From: DTLC01 sp964555645
GTDB lineage: Bacteria > Verrucomicrobiota > Verrucomicrobiia > Limisphaerales > DTLC01
Reading direction: 5' to 3'
Length of the DNA stretch: 64,000 bases
NCBI GenBank assembly: GCA_964555645.1
Contig: CAZKTA010000007.1
Span: forward strand, 75,710 to 139,709
The notes below the pieces were generated by a model. The model saw only the letters and a program-made list of their open reading frames with translations, had not been told where the DNA came from and did not search any database. Each line of letters opens with the position of its first letter. The first letter of the stretch is position 1. Shown one piece after another: positions 53,638 through 62,429 of the stretch. Made by a program: the position numbers and the translations under genes.

Positions 53638-55032
53638 TTACTTCGGGTTGTTAGGCGCAAGATTCGCACGGAGGAACTTGTCCGCCTCAGCCGGTGTAAT
53701 TTTTTTTGTGTCTGCAATACCTGCTGCGAGGCCGGCTGCAAATGCTGCGGCAGCGGATGTACCTGCCACGATAAAATGTTTACCCCCGTAATTCAAAATG
53801 CTTACCCCAGGCCCAACTACGTCAATGAAATCCCCTCGATTTGCAAAAGGCGCAATGTTGCGGTTGCCATCTCCTGCTGTTACAGCCGTGACATCGGGGT
53901 ATGCAGCCGGGTAAACCGGTGTGCTCACAGGGACGTTGCCCGCTGCGCCATAAAACACAATGCCTTGCTGGTGCGCGCGCGCGATGATGTCGCGCAGCAA
54001 CGGGCTGTCTGCTTCTGTACCCAGACTTAGGTTAATCACAGTTGCACCTGCGTTAACGGCCTCGGCTATACCGCGTGCAACATCGAATGTGGTTGTGTTT
54101 GGATTATCGCCGTAGATGTCAATGGGCAAGATTTGCGCCGATGTTTTCCCACCGGTTGCACTCTGCAGGCTCGTAAGGATTGTGTATGCCATTGAAGTCG
54201 CGTGAGTCGGTGTACGCGGGTCTGGCTGCGCTTCGCCCGCAAGCGAAATCGCCTTCAGAAAGAACGAGTCCAGTTCACCTCCTAACGATTGTATTGGTGT
54301 GTCCACCAGACCGATTATCAACCGGTCATTGTTACCCGGCGGATTAAACTTCAGGGTCAATGGCGGTACTGAACTGGCCAGAACTGGCCGCGCTTGAGCT
54401 GGACGATCAATTGCGTAATTATCCTCAACAGACTCAACCTCGGGTGTTGCGGCGAGTCTGCCACGCGCAGCCTCGGCTGCATTTGCATCGTCGAACTTGA
54501 GCCTGTAAATGTTGCGCTCGGGTATGGTGCCAACCACTCTAGCACCCAGCAACCGTGCGAGCTCGTCAATGTTTGTTCCCGGTTTGACCCGCACAATCAA
54601 CTCATCAGCAAGCCGGTTTGTTTTTCCGCTCGACACAACTGGCATGGTGGTGGTCGGTGTAATTGGCCGAGTTGCATCTGCCATCGAAGTGCGAAACACA
54701 TAAAGTCGCATCACGCCGTTTGTCTCAGGCACAAGCGCAAAGTTAAAACCGCCGAGCAACCGCCGTAGAGCATCGTTTATCGGCAACGTTGCGAACTTGA
54801 CGGAAATGGTGGTCTCAGCCTCAGGCTCGACGTACACATGCCACCCCGTTGCAGCCGCGATATTCTGAAGCACTTTGGTGAGCGACCAGTCGCGCAGGTC
54901 TGCTTGAACATCACCCCGTTGATTGTCCCACACGAACGCGTCGGCGCCACGGCCCGGTCCACAGACCAAAACCAACCAACATGTAACCGCCGCCACACAA
55001 CACAGCCTGCCAATGGTCACGTTTGTGCTCAC
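53638..55032 (-). CDS. Secreted subtilisin-like protease with N-terminal STN domain
   Basis: A 464-residue exported protein. After a signal sequence, residues about 35-115 form a secretin/TonB short N-terminal (STN) domain ('LRDWSLTKVLQNIAAATGWH', 'TTISVKFATLPINDALRRLL'). Residues about 140-210 look like an S8 propeptide ('RLADELIVRVKPGTNIDELA'). The peptidase domain keeps the triad Asp244 (IGLVDTPI), His277 (TPTHATSM) and Ser426 (VAGTSAAAA) plus the oxyanion Asn366 (GAAGN). All catalytic residues are there, though the motifs deviate from HGTH and GTSMAAP. The GTG start gives a normal signal peptide. STN-S8 fusion is unusual. Confidence 0.87.
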   Translation of the reverse strand: MSTNVTIGRLCCVAAVTCWLVLVCGPGRGADAFVWDNQRGDVQADLRDWSLTKVLQNIAAATGWHVYVEPEAETTISVKFATLPINDALRRLLGGFNFALVPETNGVMRLYVFRTSMADATRPITPTTTMPVVSSGKTNRLADELIVRVKPGTNIDELARLLGARVVGTIPERNIYRLKFDDANAAEAARGRLAATPEVESVEDNYAIDRPAQARPVLASSVPPLTLKFNPPGNNDRLIIGLVDTPIQSLGGELDSFFLKAISLAGEAQPDPRTPTHATSMAYTILTSLQSATGGKTSAQILPIDIYGDNPNTTTFDVARGIAEAVNAGATVINLSLGTEADSPLLRDIIARAHQQGIVFYGAAGNVPVSTPVYPAAYPDVTAVTAGDGNRNIAPFANRGDFIDVVGPGVSILNYGGKHFIVAGTSAAAAFAAGLAAGIADTKKITPAEADKFLRANLAPNNPK

Positions 55033-55209
55033 ACAGTTTTAGATACACCGCTTCCGCGCACAAGTTACGCCACAACCACCCAAAAGCAAGTTGGACACGG
55101 CGCATATCCCACCGACTGGATCAGCCCAGCCGCGCCGCTACAATGATGACCCGCACGCAGACCGATGTATTCGTTTACACCACAACTCGGCAGCCTTGCA
55201 AATCGTTGT

Positions 55210-55242
55210 AAAAGCCGGTGCACCGGCCGCCCGGCCGCTTTT
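55210..55242 (-). terminator. Probable terminator after the ACT-domain gene
   Basis: AAAAGC (55210-55215) and GCTTTT (55237-55242) bracket a GC-rich segment that can itself pair (CCGG/CCGG), giving a strong hairpin with short A/T ends. It is 53 bp past the stop of the ACT-domain gene on the minus strand and before the start of the subtilase gene. Confidence 0.5.
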
Positions 55243-55295
55243 GCCTGAACTCACCACGCTGATGACCCGCCGTGGATTTGCCTGCTGTTACACCG

Positions 55296-55715
55296 TTACT
55301 TCAGACCCTTGACGATCTTTAGTGCCGCGGCTGCATCGGCTTCGGTATCAAGCCCAATGTAGCAAACGAATTTCCTGCCAATTGCGCTCGCAGTTAATTC
55401 GCGCAGGTTCAACCCTTTCTCGGCCAGTGCGCCGGCAAGACGCGCGCCTTGCCCGGGTTTATCCGGTCCTTCGATGCGCACTGCCACCATGCCCTCGGCT
55501 TTTTTGAACCCGGCGGATTCAGCGGCTGTTGTAGCTTTTTTGCCCTTAACAGGCGCAACAAAAACCACCCCTTGACCAGGTTTGTCAGGTTCGCGTCTAG
55601 CTACAACGCATTCGAGGTTCGCCTTTGCGTCGGCCAACGCTTTGAGTTTGGCTGCCAATGCGCCCGGTTTATCTTCGATGGCAGCCGACCACACTTCGAC
55701 TTTTTGCGCTTTCAT
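55296..55715 (-). CDS. Tandem ACT-domain regulatory protein
   Basis: A 139-residue protein made of two ACT-like domains. The first begins 'VEVWSAAIEDKPGALAAKLK' and the second 'MVAVRIEGPDKPGQGARLAG'; both have the DKPG turn typical of ligand-binding ACT domains. A Lys/Ala-rich linker joins them. No catalytic domain is attached. Small stand-alone ACT proteins sense amino acids or regulate enzymes; the ligand is unknown. A hairpin terminator lies just downstream. Confidence 0.86.
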   Translation of the reverse strand: MKAQKVEVWSAAIEDKPGALAAKLKALADAKANLECVVARREPDKPGQGVVFVAPVKGKKATTAAESAGFKKAEGMVAVRIEGPDKPGQGARLAGALAEKGLNLRELTASAIGRKFVCYIGLDTEADAAAALKIVKGLK

Positions 55716-56008
55716 GTTCGGTTGATTTGTTTTTGCCTTTTGTGGATCGCTTTCTCGACGTTCGCAACCCGATTTTATCGGCGGCGCAAAACCGTGTCAA
55801 ACCATGCCATGTAAACTCCCCGGACCTCTGATGACAAGTGCCGAACGGCTGCACCGTGTAACTGTCTCACTTCGCCATTGAACACGGCTTGTCCATCATT
55901 ACTCAGAGGCCACGTGTTCAATGCCAAATCCGGTTGCCGATGCAAAGTGGTAAAGACCGCGTTTTGTTTTGCTTTTCTTTAGGCAGGTTTTCTGACAACA
56001 AATGATGT

Positions 56009-56995
56009 GTGTTGCTCGATGCTCTATTGCTGCTGCTCGGACTGGCGCTTGTGGTCAAGGGTGGTGACCTGTTTGTATCGGCGGCGGTGCGGCTTGCCGA
56101 ATCATTGCATGTGCCACGCGTAGTTATTGGCGCGACACTGGTGAGTCTTGCAACCACGAGTCCCGAGCTCGTTGTTTCTGCAACAGCAGGCGCAAAAGGC
56201 GCGTCTGATCTTGCTCTCGGAAATGCAATAGGATCATGCATTTGCAACATTGGCCTGATCATGGGCCTGACGGCGGCCCTGAAACATGTAGATGTGCACC
56301 CAGCTGTACTGCGCACGCCGCTGCTTGCAATGTTCGGCTTTGCAGTGCTGCTGTTTCTAATGGCGCTGGATCTCGAGTTGGCGCAGTGGCAGGGGTTGGT
56401 TCTGATCATATGCGGTATCGGTTACTTCGCTTACGATTTGCTCTGGCACACACGCGCGGTGGCGCCAGCGGAGGAAGCCGAAGCAACCGATATTATGAAG
56501 CGGTTTATCGAACGCGCGCGAGTCCTACGTGGTCAAGCCGGCTCAATTGCACAGTTCGTTTTAGGGGCGGGTCTTGTTGTGGTAGGGAGTTATTTGTTGG
56601 TCGAAGCAGCAGTTAATGTGGCAAGAGCGCTCGGTGTACCGAACATGATCGTTGGGCTGACGGTGATCGCTGTGGGTACATCCCTGCCCGAACTCGTCAC
56701 GGCCGTAACCTCGACGCGCAAGGACGTATCCGACCTTGCCGTTGGTAATGTGCTGGGCGCAAACATAGCTAATCTTACGCTCATTGTCGGCACTGCAGCG
56801 GCGCTTACAAATGTTAGACTGAAATGTGCCACTGAACTGTTCAACTTCCCCGCGCTGCTTGTCACTTTTGGTTTGCTGCTGTGGATGTTACTGACCGATC
56901 GCAGGATTACGCGCAGGGAAGGCGCCGTCCTGCTGGTTGCATACGGCGTGTATGTTGTGACGCTGCTGGTGTTTACAGTAGCTGAACACTCCTAA
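56009..56995 (+). CDS. Calcium/sodium antiporter (CaCA family, YrbG-like)
   Basis: A 328-residue membrane protein with about ten helices in two inverted halves. Alpha repeat 1 reads 'GATLVSLATTSPELVVSATA' with 'ALGNAIGSCICNIGLIMG'; alpha repeat 2 reads 'GLTVIAVGTSLPELVTAVTS' with 'AVGNVLGANIANLTLIVG'. The acidic PEL residues and GN-x-x-GS/A-N-I patterns form the ion-binding site. A cytosolic loop of about 45 residues separates the halves. The start is GTG. The exchanger extrudes Ca2+ in exchange for Na+ or H+. Confidence 0.94.
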   Translation: MLLDALLLLLGLALVVKGGDLFVSAAVRLAESLHVPRVVIGATLVSLATTSPELVVSATAGAKGASDLALGNAIGSCICNIGLIMGLTAALKHVDVHPAVLRTPLLAMFGFAVLLFLMALDLELAQWQGLVLIICGIGYFAYDLLWHTRAVAPAEEAEATDIMKRFIERARVLRGQAGSIAQFVLGAGLVVVGSYLLVEAAVNVARALGVPNMIVGLTVIAVGTSLPELVTAVTSTRKDVSDLAVGNVLGANIANLTLIVGTAAALTNVRLKCATELFNFPALLVTFGLLLWMLLTDRRITRREGAVLLVAYGVYVVTLLVFTVAEHS

Positions 56996-57107
56996 GTCAA
57001 CCCCCGCACACAGCAAGACCTAACGGTCTGGTGGCCCAAACACAACAAGTGAAGCCAGTCTGCAGCACAGGCTGCCTCACAAACCAACCCATAGACAACC
57101 AGCGCGT

Positions 57108-59222
57108 TCAGACCGGATAATCAAGAGTTTCACGGACCATGACCTTGGTGAGCGCCTTTGCGGCACGGTCTTTGGCTAGGCGAAAACCGGCCAATGACGC
57201 GTCGAGCAGCCGGCGTATTCTTGTAAACTCTGCAAGGTCGTTTGTGTGCCCGGACGCGCCTTGCGTGTCAGTGCCGTGGTTGTCTGTTACCCCAAGCGGC
57301 TGGCTGTACCCGTAGACAAGCTCGGCGCAAATCCGTCCTGTTTCACCTGCGGCGCGGGCAGCCTGCACGTTGCACAGGTCGGTGTAAAACGCAACTGTAC
57401 CAGCCAAGCCGTCTGCCAATGCAGGGTTGGCCATACCCTTTTCACTAAGCTCGATTACGTCCAGGATAAACTGCCGCGCAGCCAGCAGCCAGCATAGTGC
57501 ATCCGCAAGCGCAAATGTGACCCCTTGCCGTGTCTTGTGATACAGCTTGTTGCCGGCCGGGTCGGTTATCTTTTGCGTGTAGTTCAATGTCCAAACCCAC
57601 AGTTGCATTGCTGTGGCAAGTGTTGCGGCACCGATGCCAGGTCGGCTGGCTGCCAACTGCTGCAGCTGGGCAATCCACTGCTCGAACTGCGCCAGGAACA
57701 GCTCGTTTGTCATTGTGATGGATAACTGCAGGCGCTGGACGGCTTCCGGGCCTTCGTATGTTGCCTCAAGTTGCGCATCAATCCACTTTAAGCCGATGAA
57801 CCCAGGGCAATCCTCCGTTATGCCATAGCCGCCGAGCAAGCTTACAGCTTCGCGCATCATGTTTGCCCCCTGGCCTGTATTCCAGAGTTTGCATGCCGGA
57901 CAAAGCACATTGGCGACTGAATCAAGCAGAACAAATTGAAGCAGTGCATCATGCTGTTGTTCAACTGCCGGGGAGGCGCTGGCTGCGCGTTGTTTGATTA
58001 GGGAAAGTGCTTCCTGCTGTTTTTTAGCCAGTTCCTTGAATGCCGCCCGGCCAGAAAGACCTTTGTCGGCGAACAGTTTGTCCTTCTGTTTTTCAATTGG
58101 ATCGAGTTGGTCGAACAGCCTGGCTGCAGCAAACCCAAGCGACGCTGCGGCTTCGCCTGTTGCCCAAACGTCAATTAGCCGATGGAGCACGTCCTCCTTT
58201 TGCATCAGGCCAAGCTCGTAGCGTGGCGTGCCGGGGGCGCCTTCGCCGCCGCGGAACCGGTTGCGTGCATATTGAATAACGGGTTCGACGGCAGACAACA
58301 GCTTAGCAGCGGTCATCAACCCGACGGTCACGCGCGTGCGCCGGAACACGGCTTCGATGACTTCGCTATGGTTACGGTTCGGCACGATAATACCGTCTTT
58401 GACGGTGTAGCCGCCTATGATGCGGTTTGCCGGGACACGTAGGTTCAGCACTGGATCGCTCGTGGCCGAAAGCTGATGCACAAACTTCTTTGTTGGTGTG
58501 CCGCGGTCGAACACACCCGGATCGGTTTCCTCCAGAATGATCATGCAACTGCCCTTGATCCGTGGGTCATCCGAGTCAACTGCGGCAGTCACAACATTTG
58601 CATATGCCATGTTGGTGATGAACCGGCCGCGTTTTTCGACATGCAAGATTGGCTCACCGCCCTCGGGCCATTCGGCAATTCTGACTTTGCCGGACAAAAT
58701 GCCCGTTTCAACCCCAACAAACGGCAGCGGCTCGGTTAAAGCAAAGGCAAACCGCCACGGCACGCGGTTTTCGCCCGGCTTGGGCGGAACGGCCCTGCGC
58801 ATGTAGTACGCGCGCTGCTCAGCCGTGCCACACTCTGCGATTGGGGCAAGGCCGAGGTTGCCTGCCAGGCTCGCTGTGGCCGCGCCTGCATCAACCCACG
58901 CTAGCTCGAATGCAATTAGCGCCAGTGCAAGGTTTTTTGGGCCTTCAATGTAGCCTCCATCGGCGGGGTCCATGTACGCAGCAGTAATGCCCGCGTCATC
59001 AAATGCCTTGAGCAGGTCGGCCTTGGCAGGTGTCCAGTCGTGTGTATTACGTGTGCCTGCTGCCACCGCACGTGCGACCGGGCCGCGCGCAACCGCTCTT
59101 GCAGATTGCACCAGCATTTGTAAGTCAACCCGGTCGGCAAACCGCCACATAAGCTGGCGCACTTCGTCGCCGGGCAGCGTTTGGAGTGTTGGTTCTATGT
59201 TCTGGTTAATTGTCCCGCTCAT
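57108..59222 (-). CDS. Large acyl-CoA dehydrogenase family flavoprotein
   Basis: About 704 residues, longer than the usual 380-600. The N-terminal helical domain contains 'AGITAAYMDPADGGYIEGPK'; the FAD-binding middle domain has 'WRFAFALTEPLPFVGVETGI' and 'ITNMAYANVVTAAVDSDDPR'. The C-terminal helical domain has 'QGANMMREAVSLLGGYGITE' and 'EATYEGPEAVQRLQLSITMT', whose YEG carries the probable catalytic Glu. About 150 further residues follow. An Ala/Lys-rich insertion lies around residues 430-470. It oxidises an acyl-CoA, but chain length is not predictable. ATG 59222 is chosen over an upstream start. No electron-transfer flavoprotein gene is adjacent. Confidence 0.88.
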   Translation of the reverse strand: MSGTINQNIEPTLQTLPGDEVRQLMWRFADRVDLQMLVQSARAVARGPVARAVAAGTRNTHDWTPAKADLLKAFDDAGITAAYMDPADGGYIEGPKNLALALIAFELAWVDAGAATASLAGNLGLAPIAECGTAEQRAYYMRRAVPPKPGENRVPWRFAFALTEPLPFVGVETGILSGKVRIAEWPEGGEPILHVEKRGRFITNMAYANVVTAAVDSDDPRIKGSCMIILEETDPGVFDRGTPTKKFVHQLSATSDPVLNLRVPANRIIGGYTVKDGIIVPNRNHSEVIEAVFRRTRVTVGLMTAAKLLSAVEPVIQYARNRFRGGEGAPGTPRYELGLMQKEDVLHRLIDVWATGEAAASLGFAAARLFDQLDPIEKQKDKLFADKGLSGRAAFKELAKKQQEALSLIKQRAASASPAVEQQHDALLQFVLLDSVANVLCPACKLWNTGQGANMMREAVSLLGGYGITEDCPGFIGLKWIDAQLEATYEGPEAVQRLQLSITMTNELFLAQFEQWIAQLQQLAASRPGIGAATLATAMQLWVWTLNYTQKITDPAGNKLYHKTRQGVTFALADALCWLLAARQFILDVIELSEKGMANPALADGLAGTVAFYTDLCNVQAARAAGETGRICAELVYGYSQPLGVTDNHGTDTQGASGHTNDLAEFTRIRRLLDASLAGFRLAKDRAAKALTKVMVRETLDYPV

Positions 59223-59509
59223 AAATTTGTCGTTCAAGATTGATTGCGCTTTTTCCAATGCGCAATGACCGGGCATGATTCACATTGATGAGCTTGCCCG
59301 TGTTAGCGCACCACAGAGCTATAAAGGTTAGGTGCATGTTTGTGCAAGACAATGGTGCGCAAGTTTCAGGGTCGGATTGGCTAATTCGTTGAACCGACGA
59401 ATTGACGCACGGGCCAATTCGCGACTGAGCTGGGTTTACTCCCGATTTGGCGACGGATTGAAGGCGCAAATTTGCTTGCCAACAATGCCGCAGTGTCAAA
59501 TGCTATTGC

Positions 59510-61078
59510 ATGGCAACCGTTACGAAAGACCTAGACGCAGAATTTTACCTGCCGGCAGACGATTTTTTTCATGTTAACAGGCACGTTGCGCTTACTTACG
59601 ACGACGTGACGCTTGCGACACTTTACTCGGAGATTTTGCCGCGCGATACACAGCTGGACGTGGAGCTTGCCGATGGCCTGCATCTCAACATCCCGATTAT
59701 CTCGTCTGACATGGATACGGTGACCGAGTCGCGCATGGCGATTGCCATGGCGCTCAACGGTGGGCTTGGACTGATCCATTATAACATGCCCGAGCGACAG
59801 CAATTGAGCGAGGTCAGCCGCGTCAAATATCACGTGCCAGGCATGATACCGGACCCAATCACAGTGTACCCAGACCAGCACATTGCCGATGTGCTCAAGA
59901 TGATCGAGGAACGCAAATTCACTTTTAACACGTTCCCTGTTGTCGAGGAGTCGGGCAAACTCATCGGGCTGTTGTCCGGCCACGTTGTCAAGCCACGCTA
60001 CGCGGCGCGGACAGTCGCAGAGGTGATGACACCCCGCGCACAAGTCCACACAATCAACCGCAAGGAGCTCGGACGCGACCCGATTGCGCGTGCGGACAAG
60101 TTTTTCACCGAGCGCCCCGGCATTCACAAATTGCTCGTTGTTGATGATGAAGACATTTTGCGTGGGCTGTTCACGATGAACGATGTCGAGCGGATTCAAA
60201 TGGAACGCAAAGCACAGTTCAAACCCGCTCGCGACGCCAACTACAGACTGGTTTGCGGCGCGGCTGTGAGCGCAACCCGAAATGCGTTTGGTGAGCTCGA
60301 CCGTGAGAGGATCATCAATCATGTGGCGGCATTAGTCGACCGTGGTGTTGATGTAGTTGCGGTCTCGACCGCGCACGGTCACAGCAAAGGCGTTGGCGAT
60401 ACGGTCAGAATGTTGCGTGATGCATTTCCGAAGCTGCCAATCATAGCCGGTAACGTGACTTCTGCAGCCGGCGTCGAGTACCTCGCCGATTGCGGCGCAA
60501 ACATTGTGAAGGTCGGCCAGGGCCCGGGCTCGATCTGCACCACGCGCTTGGTTGCCGGGGTTGGCATACCGCAACTGACGGCGCTTTATGTTTGTTCGCG
60601 CGCTGCAGCACGCAAAAAGGTCACAATCCTCGCCGATGGCGGCATAACAAAGAGCGGCGACATTGTCAAAGCACTCACTCTTGCGCATGCAGTTGTGTGC
60701 GGCGGACTGTTTGCCGGCTGTGACGAAGCGCCAGGTGAACTCATCGAGATCGAGGGCAAACTCTACAAGCAATACCGCGGCATGGGCAGTCTGACCGCAA
60801 TGAAAGCCGGTTCAGCCGTGCGGTACGGGCACAAGCCGAACCTGACACAAAAAGTTGCACCGGAAGGTATCGAGGCACTCAAAGAAGCCGTCGGCTCGGT
60901 TGACCGTGTACTGGCACAACTGATCGGCGGAATTCAATCTGGCATGGGTTACCTTGGCGCATCGAACCTTGGTGAGCTGCGCAAGAAAGCGCGCTTCATC
61001 CGTGTTACTGCAGCAGGTATGCGCGAGGCCGGCCCACACGATGTCATCGAGCTCAAAACAAAACATCCAGCGGATTGA
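59510..61078 (+). CDS. guaB: IMP dehydrogenase-family enzyme
   Basis: A 522-residue TIM-barrel oxidoreductase with two CBS domains inserted at about residues 110-230. The catalytic loop 'GPGSICTTRLVAGVGIPQ' places the nucleophile at Cys343. 'ILADGGITKSGDIVKALTLA' and 'FAGCDEAPGELIEIEG' match GuaB phosphate-binding loops, and the flap 'YRGMGSLTAMKAGS' is present. The NAD-side motif reads VSTAHGHS where most IMP dehydrogenases have (V/I)D-T/S-AHGHS, so the conserved Asp is Ser. It converts IMP to XMP in GTP synthesis. Length is slightly above the usual 485-500. Confidence 0.93.
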   Translation: MATVTKDLDAEFYLPADDFFHVNRHVALTYDDVTLATLYSEILPRDTQLDVELADGLHLNIPIISSDMDTVTESRMAIAMALNGGLGLIHYNMPERQQLSEVSRVKYHVPGMIPDPITVYPDQHIADVLKMIEERKFTFNTFPVVEESGKLIGLLSGHVVKPRYAARTVAEVMTPRAQVHTINRKELGRDPIARADKFFTERPGIHKLLVVDDEDILRGLFTMNDVERIQMERKAQFKPARDANYRLVCGAAVSATRNAFGELDRERIINHVAALVDRGVDVVAVSTAHGHSKGVGDTVRMLRDAFPKLPIIAGNVTSAAGVEYLADCGANIVKVGQGPGSICTTRLVAGVGIPQLTALYVCSRAAARKKVTILADGGITKSGDIVKALTLAHAVVCGGLFAGCDEAPGELIEIEGKLYKQYRGMGSLTAMKAGSAVRYGHKPNLTQKVAPEGIEALKEAVGSVDRVLAQLIGGIQSGMGYLGASNLGELRKKARFIRVTAAGMREAGPHDVIELKTKHPAD

Positions 61079-61153
61079 TGCGGCCCAATTCCAGCCGATA
61101 GTTTGCACCCCGAGCCGCGCAGGCACTGCCCAAGCTGTGTGGCAAGGCTGCGT

Positions 61154-61165
61154 TTGACTTGTCAA
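61154..61165 (+). promoter_or_regulatory. Perfect palindrome upstream of recA (possible operator)
   Basis: TTGACTTGTCAA is a perfect 5+2+5 inverted repeat, 60 bp before the recA ATG. It overlaps a possible -35 element (TTGACT), with TAGCGT 17 bases further. A dimeric repressor such as LexA could bind, but no verrucomicrobial LexA consensus was verified here. Confidence 0.35.
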
Positions 61166-61225
61166 CTCGGGTTCGGTAGCGTTTGAAGCTGAGCCAGGAA
61201 AAAAGCAACAAACACCTGAGATTTT

Positions 61226-62305
61226 ATGCCGGCTAAATCACAAGAAAAAAACAGTGCTGCACCAGTAAAACAGACTGAGGCTGTTAAAGCCACCGCAACA
61301 CGGCAACGTGACCTCGACGCAGCAATCTCGACAATCACACGCACTTACGGCGAAGGCAGTATCATGCGTCTGGGCGACGCGCGTGCACAAATCAAGATTG
61401 ACGTGATCCCGACGGGTGCACTTGCACTTGATCTTGCGCTTGGCGTGGGCGGCATACCGCGCGGTCGGATAATCGAGATATTCGGTCCTGAAGCCTCTGG
61501 CAAAACCACACTTGCATTGCATGTGATTGCCAGCGCGCAACAGTCAGGTGGCCTGGCCGCGTTCATTGACGCCGAGCACGCACTCGATCCTGCGTACGCA
61601 AAACGGCTTGGTGTGAATCTCGATGACCTGCTTGTGTCACAGCCCGACAGCGGCGAGGAAGCACTCACAATCTGCGAGACACTTGCGCGGTCGAATGCAC
61701 TGGATGTGATTGTAATTGACTCGGTGGCGGCGCTTGTGCCGAAGGCCGAACTTGAAGGCGAGATGGGCATGGCGCCCATGGGCATGCAAGCACGGCTCAT
61801 GAGCCAGGCATTACGTAAGCTCACTGCCATTCTTGCCAAGGCAAAAACAGCGTGCATTTTCACAAATCAAATCCGCGAAAAGGTCGGGGTCATGTTTGGT
61901 AATCCCGAGACAACACCCGGTGGCAGGGCATTAAAGTTTTACGCAAGCGTCCGGCTCGATATCAGGCGCAAGGACCAGCTCAAAGACAGCGCAGGCAACA
62001 CAATCGGCAGCCGCGTCAAGGTCAAGATTGTCAAAAACAAAACTGCACCGCCGTTTACCGAGGCTGAATTCGACATTTACTTTAATCACGGCATCAACAA
62101 AGAAGGCAGCATAATCGAAGTCGGGCTTGAGCATGGCGTGATTGAAAAGAAAGGTGCCTGGTTGCAATTTGCAGGCGAGATGATCGGCCAGGGCAAAGAA
62201 GCTGCTCAGAAAGTTTTGGCCGATAACCCTGCATTGGCGCAGAAAATTCTCGATGCTATAATGGCAAAACACAATGCCGCGGTTGCGGCAGGCACCAGTG
62301 CATAA
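61226..62305 (+). CDS. recA: Recombinase RecA
   Basis: A 359-residue DNA-strand exchange ATPase. Walker A is GPEASGKT (87-94). 'LAAFIDAEHALDPAYAKRLG', 'VIVIDSVAALVPKAELEGEM', 'FTNQIREKVGVMFGNPETTP' and 'GRALKFYASVRLDIRR' follow the standard order. The N-terminus has about 25 extra residues rich in Lys/Ala, and the C-terminus lacks the long acidic tail of E. coli RecA. ATG 61226 has no Shine-Dalgarno sequence. A tRNA-Ser gene begins 25 bp after the stop. Confidence 0.98.
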   Translation: MPAKSQEKNSAAPVKQTEAVKATATRQRDLDAAISTITRTYGEGSIMRLGDARAQIKIDVIPTGALALDLALGVGGIPRGRIIEIFGPEASGKTTLALHVIASAQQSGGLAAFIDAEHALDPAYAKRLGVNLDDLLVSQPDSGEEALTICETLARSNALDVIVIDSVAALVPKAELEGEMGMAPMGMQARLMSQALRKLTAILAKAKTACIFTNQIREKVGVMFGNPETTPGGRALKFYASVRLDIRRKDQLKDSAGNTIGSRVKVKIVKNKTAPPFTEAEFDIYFNHGINKEGSIIEVGLEHGVIEKKGAWLQFAGEMIGQGKEAAQKVLADNPALAQKILDAIMAKHNAAVAAGTSA

Positions 62306-62330
62306 GTGCTTGGTTTGACAGCCGGACAAC

Positions 62331-62422
62331 GGAAGGGTGGCTGAGTGGTTGAAGGCACCTGACTCGAAATCAGGCGTCCTGCTTTTGCGGGACCGTGGGT
62401 TCGAATCCCACCCCTTCCGCCA
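62331..62422 (+). tRNA. tRNA-Ser (anticodon CGA), CCA encoded
   Basis: The 92-base cloverleaf has acceptor arms GGAAGGG and CCCTTCC, discriminator G62419 and an encoded CCA (62420-62422). The anticodon stem CCTGA/TCAGG surrounds loop CTCGAAA, giving anticodon CGA for UCG codons. The long variable arm (CGTCCTGCTTTTGCGGGACCG) is typical of tRNA-Ser, and GGTTCGAATCC forms the T arm. The accessory patch begins within 8 bp of its 3' end. Confidence 0.98.
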
Positions 62423-62429
62423 GATTTGT

